Shown one piece after another: positions 36,639 through 44,015 of a DNA stretch of 44,015 bases (position 1 is the first letter of the stretch; each line of letters opens with the position of its first letter). The translations under genes and the position numbers were made by a program. Source of the stretch: an uncultured Pseudomonadota bacterium. GTDB taxonomy: Bacteria > Pseudomonadota > Alphaproteobacteria > RUG11792. The notes under the pieces were generated by a model. The model searched no databases, had not been told where the DNA came from, and was given only the letters and a program-made list of their open reading frames with translations. The DNA is taken from the NCBI GenBank assembly GCA_902795615.1, contig CADBLQ010000015.1:1-44015 (forward strand). The letters are read 5' to 3'.

Positions 36639-37403
36639 ATGCAAAAGATTGTTTATGACTTTGATTGTGCATCAGTACTAATTACTGGTGGAGCTAGTGG
36701 ATTAGGTTTAGCGACCGCTCAGCGGTTACTATCTAGTAACGCAAATGTCGTTATAGCTGATTATAGTGAACGCGGTGAGCAGATAGCAATTGATTTAAAC
36801 AAACAGGTAAACGCAAGTAATGCAAAATGTGCATTCATAAAAACTGATGTGACAAAAGAAGAAGACATTAAAAGAGCTGTAGATTACACGACTAGCAGTT
36901 TTGGTTCTATTGACGGCTTAGTCTGTAGTGCTGGTATTGGAGGGGCTAATTGTGCTATCGCTGACGAAACACTTAACAACTGGAACAAAGTCAATGCTGT
37001 AGATTATACGGGCGTAATGCTTTGTGATAAATACGCAATTGAACAAATGCTTAAACAGGGAAAAGGCGGTTCAATTGTTAACTTAGCAAGTATGTTTGGT
37101 TTGGTAGCAGTTCCTGCTAATGTAGCTTATTCAGGTGCTAAAGGTGGCGTAGTTAATATGACTAGAGCTGCTGGGACTGCATATGCTGACAAAGGTATTC
37201 GAGTTAACTGTGTGTGTCCTGGCGTTATTGATACGCCATTAGTACCTAAAGAGGCAAAAGATTTTTATGCAGGCTTACATCCAATGAAGCGTATTGGCAA
37301 ACCTGAAGAGGTAGCATCTCTTATAACGTTTTTATTAAGTGATGATGCAAAATTTATTACCGGAACATCAATTTCTATTGATGGAGGCTATGTAGCGGTA
37401 TGA
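36639..37403 (+). CDS. SDR-family oxidoreductase (cytoplasmic copy)
   Basis: A 254-residue classical short-chain dehydrogenase/reductase. The dinucleotide motif TGGASGLG is at 16-23. D41 at the end of the second strand (VVIADY) favours NAD(H). CSAGIGG replaces NNAG, and the catalytic residues are S151, Y164 and K168. The closing SISIDGGYVAV is typical. The start at 36639 is set by AGAGGT 5 bases upstream. The substrate cannot be told. Its stop overlaps the start of a close paralogue (ATGA). Confidence 0.88.
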   Translation: MQKIVYDFDCASVLITGGASGLGLATAQRLLSSNANVVIADYSERGEQIAIDLNKQVNASNAKCAFIKTDVTKEEDIKRAVDYTTSSFGSIDGLVCSAGIGGANCAIADETLNNWNKVNAVDYTGVMLCDKYAIEQMLKQGKGGSIVNLASMFGLVAVPANVAYSGAKGGVVNMTRAAGTAYADKGIRVNCVCPGVIDTPLVPKEAKDFYAGLHPMKRIGKPEEVASLITFLLSDDAKFITGTSISIDGGYVAV

Positions 37404-38281
37404 AGAAACTATTAACTTTAGGTTTGATTACAGGTCTATTTGCGAATGTTTCGTTATCTGCGACAGTAACAAATGTAGCAGAAAATACGAATAAAACTGA
37501 AAACCTAAGTAAAGAGAAAGATTTCGGTATTAAATTTGATTTTAAAAAGCGTGTTGCTCTAGTTACTGGTGGTACTAGTGGTATAGGATTAGCAACTGCA
37601 CAGTTACTTGTTAAAAGTAATTGTAATGTTGTTATTGTTGGGCATGATCCAAAGAAAGCAAACGTAGCAGATAAAATAACTAAAGAATATGCCAAAAATG
37701 GTGTAAAGTGTTTATATTTTAAAGCTGATGTTGCAGATCCCAAAGATGCCAAGAAAGCTGTAGAGTTTACCGTCCAAAAGTTCGGTTCATTAGATTTTTT
37801 GGTATGTAGTGCTGGTATTGGCGGGGACAACAACACTATTGATAAAGAAACTCCTGAAAATTTCAACAAAGTTATGAATGTTGATTTAAACGGAACAGTT
37901 TGGTTTAACAAGTATGCAACTGAGCAGATGCTGAAACAAGGTAACGGGGGAGCTATCGTAAACGTATCAAGTATGTTTGGTATTGTGGCAGTTCCGGATA
38001 ACGTTGCCTACTCAACTGCAAAAGGAGCTATAAATAACTTAACTCGTGCAGGAGTTAAATACGCGGATAAGGGTATTCGAGTTAACTGTGTATGTCCTGG
38101 GGTTATTGATACACCATTAGTTCCTAACGAAGCAAAAGATTTTTATGCGGGATTACATCCTATTAAAAGAATAGGCTCTCCTGACGAGACAGCATATCCC
38201 ATAGTGTTTTTGCTGAGTGATGCATCATCGTTTATTACAGGGGCAATTATCTCAATTGATGGGGGTTATATCGCTGTTTAA
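37400..38281 (+). CDS. SDR-family oxidoreductase with N-terminal signal peptide
   Basis: 293 residues. Residues 1-21 (MKKLLTLGLITGLFANVSLSA) form a Sec signal peptide, followed by a 28-residue Asn/Glu/Lys-rich spacer and a complete SDR domain from about residue 50. It keeps TGGTSGIG (56-63) and catalytic S191, Y204 and K208. It is very similar to the preceding protein (for example VNCVCPGVIDTPLVP in both), so it arose by tandem duplication. The residue after the second strand is Gly (VVIVGHD), where the first copy has Asp, so cofactor preference may differ. Export of an NAD(P)-dependent enzyme is unusual. The genes overlap by 4 bases. Confidence 0.85.
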   Translation: MKKLLTLGLITGLFANVSLSATVTNVAENTNKTENLSKEKDFGIKFDFKKRVALVTGGTSGIGLATAQLLVKSNCNVVIVGHDPKKANVADKITKEYAKNGVKCLYFKADVADPKDAKKAVEFTVQKFGSLDFLVCSAGIGGDNNTIDKETPENFNKVMNVDLNGTVWFNKYATEQMLKQGNGGAIVNVSSMFGIVAVPDNVAYSTAKGAINNLTRAGVKYADKGIRVNCVCPGVIDTPLVPNEAKDFYAGLHPIKRIGSPDETAYPIVFLLSDASSFITGAIISIDGGYIAV

Positions 38282-38298
38282 TTTTTATTTTGAAGAAG

Positions 38299-38323
38299 GG
38301 AAGCAGAATTTTAATCTGCTTCC
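38299..38323. terminator. Bidirectional terminator between SDR pair and murJ
   Basis: GGAAGCAGA pairs with TCTGCTTCC (9 bp) around a 7-base loop, between two convergent genes. The stem is followed by T-rich sequence on both strands. Confidence 0.75.
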
Positions 38324-38339
38324 TTCATATTAGATACTT

Positions 38340-39881
38340 TTAATCCGAAAAGTTCCACAACTTAGTTTTTAAGAATTTTGTTATTAAACAAATAGGTTCA
38401 TCCTTTAATAACCATAATGTCATAACATACAATATGGTAGCAACTACTGAATATACTATGATATTGCTCAACGCATATGAAAACTGCCAAAGACTACTAC
38501 ATAGATACGTACCGAAGTAAGCCACAATCCCAGAAATAATGATTTTCAAGAGCTTAATAATAAAGATTTTTTCAAATAATTTTTGGTCAGTGTTTAGATA
38601 TTTAGCTAATATAAACATTTGGATATAACCCGATATTGTGGTTGCAGCTGCAATACCAGCAAATTGAAACTTTGAGATTAGCAAACTATTAAGTACCAAA
38701 TTACTTCCAATTGATGCTAATGAAGCAATCACGGGAGCTTTAACTTGTTTTTTTGCAAAAATAATAGCCGCAATTACTTTTGCTAATACGTAAGCGGGAA
38801 GCCCAAGAGCAAAAAATTGTAATACTAGTGCTGTATTTTTAACGTCAGTTTGTGTAAATTTTCCATATCCGTATACAAAATCTATAAAATAATATGCAAG
38901 TATTACCATAATTACTATTACAGGAATAGTAAGTCTTAACGCAAATAAAATTGAATCTTTATACAGTGTTGGCAACTCATTATTATCGTTTAACGCCAAA
39001 CGTTTTGAAATTTCAGGCAACAGAATAATACTCATTGAAATACCAAATAAAGATAATGGCAATTGATTAAGTCTATCTGCAAAATATAAATATGTTACAC
39101 ATCCAGTAGCTAAATATGAACTAAAAAATGAGTCTACAAATACATTTACTTGAGCAACACTTGCACTTACGATTACTGGTACTAACTTTTTAAAGAAGTG
39201 TTTTACAGTTGGTGTAATTTTTATTCTTGATAATCTTGGTACTGTTAAATGTTTTAATTTAAGTACTGTGTATAAATACAAGAATTGTACAAATGTTGCA
39301 AGGAATAAACCTACTGCTAAACCAAATGCGACCTTTCCAAGGCATATTGCAGTTATGATTGAGCTTATTAATACGACATTAATTATGATGGGACTGACTG
39401 TATACCAACCGAATTTTTGATTTGCAATAAGTACACAACTATAGACGGCAGATAAACTTAAGAAAAACACTCCGGGAAACATTATTCGAGTAAACGTTAC
39501 TGTAAGGGCTAATTTTTCTGGTTCATTGATAAAACCGGGAGCCATCAAGAGTACGAAATACTTTGCAAAAATGATTACAGCTATACTTAACAAGAACATT
39601 ATATATGTAATTATTGAAAATACTCGTGAGGAAAAAAATAAAAGTAGCTTATTTTTTTTTGTCGCCTCCATTCCTGTTAAATATGGGACAAACACAGAAT
39701 TAAAGCCTTCTTCGGTAAAGCATTTACGGAAAAATTTGGGAAATTTCATTGCCATTAAGCTGGCGTCCATTTCTATAGATGCTCCTAAATAACGAGATAA
39801 GATATTTTCTCGTATAACACCTAATATGCGACTTATTGCTGTCATACCACTTACAGTAAGAAATTTTTTGAATGGAATCAT
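38340..39881 (-). CDS. murJ: Lipid II flippase MurJ
   Basis: MurJ moves lipid II across the inner membrane. The 513-residue protein has about 14 membrane spans. The N-terminal signature TVSGMTAISRILGVIRENIL and the EEGFNSVFVPYL block are typical, with charged residues in the first helices as needed for transport. It lies 50 bases downstream of murC on the same strand, so both belong to peptidoglycan precursor supply. Confidence 0.95.
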   Translation of the reverse strand: MIPFKKFLTVSGMTAISRILGVIRENILSRYLGASIEMDASLMAMKFPKFFRKCFTEEGFNSVFVPYLTGMEATKKNKLLLFFSSRVFSIITYIMFLLSIAVIIFAKYFVLLMAPGFINEPEKLALTVTFTRIMFPGVFFLSLSAVYSCVLIANQKFGWYTVSPIIINVVLISSIITAICLGKVAFGLAVGLFLATFVQFLYLYTVLKLKHLTVPRLSRIKITPTVKHFFKKLVPVIVSASVAQVNVFVDSFFSSYLATGCVTYLYFADRLNQLPLSLFGISMSIILLPEISKRLALNDNNELPTLYKDSILFALRLTIPVIVIMVILAYYFIDFVYGYGKFTQTDVKNTALVLQFFALGLPAYVLAKVIAAIIFAKKQVKAPVIASLASIGSNLVLNSLLISKFQFAGIAAATTISGYIQMFILAKYLNTDQKLFEKIFIIKLLKIIISGIVAYFGTYLCSSLWQFSYALSNIIVYSVVATILYVMTLWLLKDEPICLITKFLKTKLWNFSD

Positions 39882-39931
39882 TTTACAAATATGCGAAACA
39901 TCTATTATAAAAATAGCAGGTTCTAACTATT

Positions 39932-41317
39932 TTAATTTGACGCTAAAGCAATATCGTATGCCCAATTTGATATATCTCCAGCCCCTGAAAAAATTATTAA
40001 ATCATTTTCACCTAATTCTTGTTCTTCAATTATTTGAATGAGTGTTTCTTTTAAAATATTTTTGTTTTCAGCAAAGTACACCGGTTTAGCACTATCTTTT
40101 AATATTCTAAATAAATGTTCTGATTTCAAGGGAGCTGTAATTATACCATCAGCATTATAAACGGGTAAAACAACAATAGTGTCAGCACTAGAAAAACAAT
40201 TGCAGAATTCATCAAAAAGATTATTTAACCGTGTAAACCTGTGTGGTTGGTGAATAATAACAATTTTTCCTGACTTTCTTTGATGTGCGGCCTCTAAAAG
40301 AGCCCGAATTTCAGTTGGATGATGTGCATAATCATCAATAACCATTACGCCATTTATTTTGCCAACAACTGTAAATCGTCGTTTAACCCCTGTAAAGTTT
40401 GCCAGTGTTGTTTTCGCAATTGAAATATCTATATCTAATACCTGAGACAATGCAACAATAGATAGTGCATTGCGTACGTTATGCAATCCAAATAATGGTG
40501 TAGTTATATTTTCAATAATCTTGCCATTATACCGAACATCAAATACCGTGCCATTTTCAGTTTGTTTGACCCGGATACCGCGAACATCTGAGCTTTCTGA
40601 TAATCCATAGGTAATTACCTTTCTATTTTTTACCCTATCGATTACATATTTAGTACCTGGATCATCTGAGCATATAATGGCGACACCAAAAAATGGGACA
40701 TTCTCAATGAACTTAACAAATGCTTCTTGTAAATTCTGAAATGTACCATATGTCTTAATATGCTCTTTATCTATATTAGTTACTATCGCAATACTGGGCA
40801 GAAACTGCACAAAACTACCATCAGATTCATCAGATTCAATAACTGCCCAGTCTCCCTGTCCTAACTTAGCATTAGTGCCATATGAATTGATTATGCCTCC
40901 ATTGACAACTGTAGGTTTGAAATTTGCCATTTCAAGTAAATTAGCACACAAAGATGTCACAGTAGTTTTCCCATGAGAGCCTGCAACTACAACAGATTGT
41001 CTTAACCTAACTATCTGGGACAGCATTTCAGCCCGAGTTAAACAGGGAATATTCCGTGCTTGTGCTGTGATTAATTCTATATTATCTGGTTGTATTGCCG
41101 AAGAATAAACTATTACATCAGCTCCAGCAATATTATTTTTAGAGTGTCCAATAAATACTTTAATACCTAATTTTTCCAACCGTTTTACATTATTATTATT
41201 TGTTTTGTCACTTCCTTGCACTTTAAAACCTAATGAGTGCAGGATTTCAGCCAATCCGCTCACACCTATACCACCAATACCAACTAGATGAATAACTTTG
41301 TCCCTATCGCCAAACAT
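39932..41317 (-). CDS. murC: UDP-N-acetylmuramate--L-alanine ligase MurC
   Basis: MurC adds L-alanine to UDP-MurNAc, the first step in building the stem peptide. The UDP-binding loop is IHLVGIGGIGVSGLAEIL, the ATP loop VVAGSHGKTTVTSL, then ESDESDGSFVQF and DDYAHHPTEIRALL. The 461-residue length is normal. It stands apart from the usual mur-fts cluster and is paired only with murJ. Confidence 0.96.
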   Translation of the reverse strand: MFGDRDKVIHLVGIGGIGVSGLAEILHSLGFKVQGSDKTNNNNVKRLEKLGIKVFIGHSKNNIAGADVIVYSSAIQPDNIELITAQARNIPCLTRAEMLSQIVRLRQSVVVAGSHGKTTVTSLCANLLEMANFKPTVVNGGIINSYGTNAKLGQGDWAVIESDESDGSFVQFLPSIAIVTNIDKEHIKTYGTFQNLQEAFVKFIENVPFFGVAIICSDDPGTKYVIDRVKNRKVITYGLSESSDVRGIRVKQTENGTVFDVRYNGKIIENITTPLFGLHNVRNALSIVALSQVLDIDISIAKTTLANFTGVKRRFTVVGKINGVMVIDDYAHHPTEIRALLEAAHQRKSGKIVIIHQPHRFTRLNNLFDEFCNCFSSADTIVVLPVYNADGIITAPLKSEHLFRILKDSAKPVYFAENKNILKETLIQIIEEQELGENDLIIFSGAGDISNWAYDIALASN

Positions 41318-41642
41318 ATCAATTCACACAACCGTTCATATATTACATATTATAAAACCATTCATCTAAGCTTTTTCCCACTCTCTCTCATTTTCCTAAT
41401 TGCAGTTGCTTTTGGTTTCACTTAATTAAAAATCTCTGCATTAAAGACGCTCTCGGATTTTTGATAAGAATATTTTTTTTAATGCTTAAGTTTCTAAAGG
41501 CTTTTTAGCTTGAACCCTGACGAAGTGAAAACAAAAACCCAATTGTAAAGGTTTGTTCCCCAAAGGTTTCACTGCGAAGGCAGTTGAACCCGTAGGTTAG
41601 CAAATAAAAACCGAAAATTCCAATTCACATTTCGTAAATAAT
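41318..41642. other. Intergenic region with imperfect hairpin
   Basis: No open frame of note. Bases 41565-41591 can fold (GGTTTCACTG against CAGTTGAACC, with mismatches). The sequence AAAGGTTT occurs twice nearby, and the segment 41500-41600 is less AT-rich than its surroundings. I cannot assign an RNA family. Confidence 0.4.
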
Positions 41643-41897
41643 TTAGTCTTCGTCACTTAAACTTTCATCGTTATTTTTATCTTTATCGCCACTTTCATCT
41701 TCTCTTTCATTGTCGTCATCTTCATCAGTTTCTTTCTTTTCTGCTTTCCCTTCAGAGTTTTCTAAGGCATCATCAGAATTTTCATCTTCCATTTTTTCTT
41801 CTTCTTCGTCCTCATCACAAAAGGCAGATGTGTTAAGTGTCATGCCTGACACAAACAGTGTAGATAGAGACAATGCCAAATACTTTTTAAAACTCAT
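41643..41897 (-). CDS. Small secreted acidic protein
   Basis: 84 residues. A signal peptide (FKKYLALSLSTLFVSGMTLN, cleavage near TSAF) is followed by about 58 residues made almost wholly of Asp, Glu, Lys, Asn and Ser, with one Cys just after the signal. It will be disordered and strongly negative. AAGGAAC lies 6 bases before the ATG, supporting expression. No family can be named from such low-complexity sequence; a cation-binding or masking role is possible but unsupported. Confidence 0.65.
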   Translation of the reverse strand: MSFKKYLALSLSTLFVSGMTLNTSAFCDEDEEEEKMEDENSDDALENSEGKAEKKETDEDDDNEREDESGDKDKNNDESLSDED

Positions 41898-42254
41898 ATT
41901 CAGTTCCTTTCTGAATATATCTAAACCTCAAATCAATAGTGATATTATAAAAATTAAAATATAATTAAAATTATTAAAAATCTAGAGAAGTTTTTGCCAT
42001 TGCTAAGTCCTTTTTTAAAAAACTCCATGATTATCAATTGAAACATCAGCGATGTGTCACTTATAATTGCAGTTTTTTAAAGGTATTTTATGCAAATGCT
42101 ACTCCTGTTTATGTTGTTTTACAAAATTTTTTTGTTTGCAGATTTTTTTTGTAATCGTGTAGATGCAGAAAGGAAATAAAGATACCAAATTTAATATTTA
42201 TATAAAATCTTTAACATATTATCGACAATAGTTACATTTTTTTAATAGTCGGTA

Positions 42255-42283
42255 TTGTTCACCCGCTTAAAATAAGCTATCAT
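42255..42283 (+). promoter_or_regulatory. Promoter of the third family member
   Basis: TTGTTC (42255-42260), a 17-base spacer and TATCAT (42278-42283) precede the ATG at 42317 by 33 bases. AAAAGGA serves as ribosome-binding site. The stretch 41898-42254 before it is very AT-rich and holds no credible gene. Confidence 0.55.
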
Positions 42284-42316
42284 GAAGATAGGGTGAAATG
42301 GTAAAAAGGATTTATC

Positions 42317-44015
42317 ATGAAGAAATCTTTAGTAATTACTACTGCTCTGTCTATTATAGCAGGTAGCATTTTTTATTCTGAGAAAGCCTATAGCTCAAAT
42401 ATCTACGCTGAAGTCCTGAACGAAAAACAAGATAATCGTCAGGCGATTTTTACTCAGGCTTTCAACAGAAGTGAGGAAGCGTTAAAATTCAACATAAAAA
42501 CAAGGATTGAAAGTTTAAAAGCATCTGGTTTAGAAAACGAATTGAGTGAGAAAAAGTACTGGGCATACAAATACGCAATGCAAGACAGTATCGATTTATC
42601 AGAAGAGCATTCAAAAAGTCTTCGTGAATTGTCGAAATTAATAACTTTTGCTCAGACGGGTATATTTCCTGATGCCACAAACTCGGGAGATATGGCTTCG
42701 GCATGTTGTCGTTCCTACAAAAACAATTCCAAGTTTGATAAAAACTGGGAAAAAGGTCGCGAACACTTTTTTGAGTGCGTTTTGAAAATTTATCATGTTC
42801 TGCAGGAAAGTCCTGAAAACTTGAAAAAAGAAACCGAAACTTTGAATAAAGAAATGTTGGGAATATTCAATGGATGGTTAGTATATGAAACTCTTTGTGA
42901 AATGTCAAGCAAAGGTGAAACAACCTACGAAAATGGTTATGCAGCAAATGACCTGTACGAAAAAGCTGTAAGGAATATAATTGATATCCTGACTGATAAT
43001 AAAAAACTGTCTGAACAGCTGCAATGTACTTGGAATGATAAAGTGTCTAAGAAATTGCAAAAATACATCCTGAGACAAATTGGTGCAAAGAATACAGACG
43101 ATTTTGTAAGTACATTCAAAAAATATATGAGACATGATTGGAATTGTTACTTAGTACAGACGGGCGTAATTTGTCCTATTTTATTCGTGGACAAAGATAA
43201 TCAGCACGTCCTCTATCCTGAAAAAAGTCTAGCGTCTCGCCTAAACCCGATAGGATCAACGTCAGTGCTACAAAAATGTAAGGCTCTTTTGGAACTCGGA
43301 AACGAAACAGAAAACCTCGGAGAAGAAACAGAAAAATGGGATATTTTTACTCCAGTAAACGAAATATACAAGATAACAAACTTTAACAGTGCGGATTTTA
43401 AACGTTTTATCGGACCAATGAAAAATGACGATGTGATCTTGCTACGACAAGATTCAAATAATACCTCGCGAGATGAAGACAGGGAGTATTACGAAGCTAT
43501 GTCTCAAAATTATGCAAATAGGGAAATTATAAATGAAATTGAAAATGTAAATGATAACAATAACAATTTGTATGATTCGCAAAAATCAGGTGAAGAGGAG
43601 ATAAATATAGAATCCGGAAATAACGAAGATTACGAAAATGAACACCAAAATATCATTATTAATGAATTAGTGTCGTTAAATAGTAATAATCAATTTCCCC
43701 GAAAAAACAATGAAAGAAAAAAAGGCGATCTAAGTTTTCTACTTGAAAATTCGGATGAAGAAAATGAAATAATAAACGAAGCGAATCCGGAAATTATAAA
43801 TGAAAATGAAAATGTAAATGATAACAATATAAAGGAAGAAGAGGTCGATTTTAATATACCAGAAAATAACAATAATTTGGTCCGCTTGAAAAAAAACACC
43901 AATGTCATTAAAAAAGGTAGTGAAAAAAAAGAGAATAACAATCAGAAAAAAAATCCTTTTGGTATCAATCTTAAAAAGCTTGAAAATAAAGCAGGATTCG
44001 ATGTCGTGAATAATA
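42317..44015 (+). CDS. Secreted protein with the USP-associated N-terminal domain (3' end outside window)
   Basis: An open frame of 566 codons continuing past the window end. It has a signal peptide (LVITTALSIIAGSIFYSEKAYS). The N-terminal domain (about 35-290) matches the USP protein and the 19552 protein: KKYWAYKYAM (Y81), FNGWLVYETL (against INGWMVFESL in the USP protein) and YMRHDWNCYLVQTGVIC (H273). A middle segment of about 80 residues follows. From about residue 390 there is an Asn/Glu/Ile-rich disordered region with a 40-base internal repeat. In the USP protein the catalytic domains follow just such an Asn-rich linker, so an enzymatic domain may lie beyond the window. AAGGA precedes the ATG. 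Confidence 0.8.
   Translation, partial: MKKSLVITTALSIIAGSIFYSEKAYSSNIYAEVLNEKQDNRQAIFTQAFNRSEEALKFNIKTRIESLKASGLENELSEKKYWAYKYAMQDSIDLSEEHSKSLRELSKLITFAQTGIFPDATNSGDMASACCRSYKNNSKFDKNWEKGREHFFECVLKIYHVLQESPENLKKETETLNKEMLGIFNGWLVYETLCEMSSKGETTYENGYAANDLYEKAVRNIIDILTDNKKLSEQLQCTWNDKVSKKLQKYILRQIGAKNTDDFVSTFKKYMRHDWNCYLVQTGVICPILFVDKDNQHVLYPEKSLASRLNPIGSTSVLQKCKALLELGNETENLGEETEKWDIFTPVNEIYKITNFNSADFKRFIGPMKNDDVILLRQDSNNTSRDEDREYYEAMSQNYANREIINEIENVNDNNNNLYDSQKSGEEEINIESGNNEDYENEHQNIIINELVSLNSNNQFPRKNNERKKGDLSFLLENSDEENEIINEANPEIINENENVNDNNIKEEEVDFNIPENNNNLVRLKKNTNVIKKGSEKKENNNQKKNPFGINLKKLENKAGFDVVNN
43522..43828 (+). repeat. Two 40-nt near-identical direct repeats
   Basis: Bases 43522-43561 and 43789-43828 differ at one position and both encode EIINE(I/N)ENVNDNN in the same frame, within the low-complexity tail of the third family member. 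Confidence 0.85.

Noticed and set aside
42090-42179. 29-codon frame encoding a hydrophobic peptide
   Set aside because: Very short, AT-rich, composed mainly of Phe/Leu codons expected by chance in such sequence; no supporting context.

Overview
The window reads as a piece of chromosome from an AT-rich, host-associated alphaproteobacterium. Housekeeping proteins have alphaproteobacterial features (a MipZ division-site ATPase, an ErpA/IscA-type carrier next to xth, an alphaproteobacterial FtsB). Conserved gene clusters are broken up: rplI stands without rpsF/rpsR, obgE without rplU/rpmA, tolB without pal, and rpmI-rplT without infC or pheST. There is an organophosphate-antiporter-type MFS carrier, and many exported proteins, one carrying eukaryote-type deubiquitinase domains. 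This fits an intracellular lineage of the Holosporales/Rickettsiales grade. The assignment is inferred from gene content; no rRNA is present.

Layout. 1-6.8 kb: a tRNA-Ser with a duplicated 3' end, rlmE, an orphan prepilin-like gene, rplI-hisS, a histidine kinase/XRE-receiver pair, an Hcp-like tube protein and a membrane protein. 6.9-11.4 kb: tRNA-Cys-accA-dapD, then greA-pnp. 11.5-12.3 kb: rpmI-rplT flanked by two tRNA-Leu genes. 12.5-16.5 kb: a secreted 1335-residue protein with two complete USP-type ubiquitin-protease domains. 16.9-19.4 kb: MFS transporter and mtaB. 19.5-24.1 kb: a paralogue of the USP protein's N-terminal domain, tolB, a secreted protein with an in-frame amber codon before an acidic tail, and a small coiled-coil gene. 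24.1-29.4 kb: rpsA-tsaE-obgE and an acetyl-CoA-synthetase homologue with a rebuilt acyl pocket. 29.6-30.8 kb: a secreted protein with an internal duplication. 31.1-35.2 kb: ftsB-rodA-mipZ-erpA-like-xthA, then hupB. 35.5-38.3 kb: a DNA-binding protein, a 40-residue exported peptide and two tandem SDR dehydrogenases, the second with a signal peptide. 38.3-41.3 kb: murC and murJ. 41.6-44.0 kb: an acidic exported protein and a third, incomplete member of the USP-associated family running off the window end.

How it fits together. dapD, murC, murJ, rodA, ftsB and mipZ indicate that the cell makes meso-DAP peptidoglycan and divides with a wall. The transporter suggests import of host phosphate esters. 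The most notable content is a family of three exported proteins (12523-16530, 19552-21156, 42317-end) sharing an approximately 280-residue N-terminal module with a conserved KHDxxCYLxQ-like motif but different C-termini. One C-terminus is a tandem deubiquitinase. I read this as a host-directed effector family with a shared N-terminal module. The Hcp-like gene hints at a contractile injection apparatus elsewhere, but nothing here links the two.
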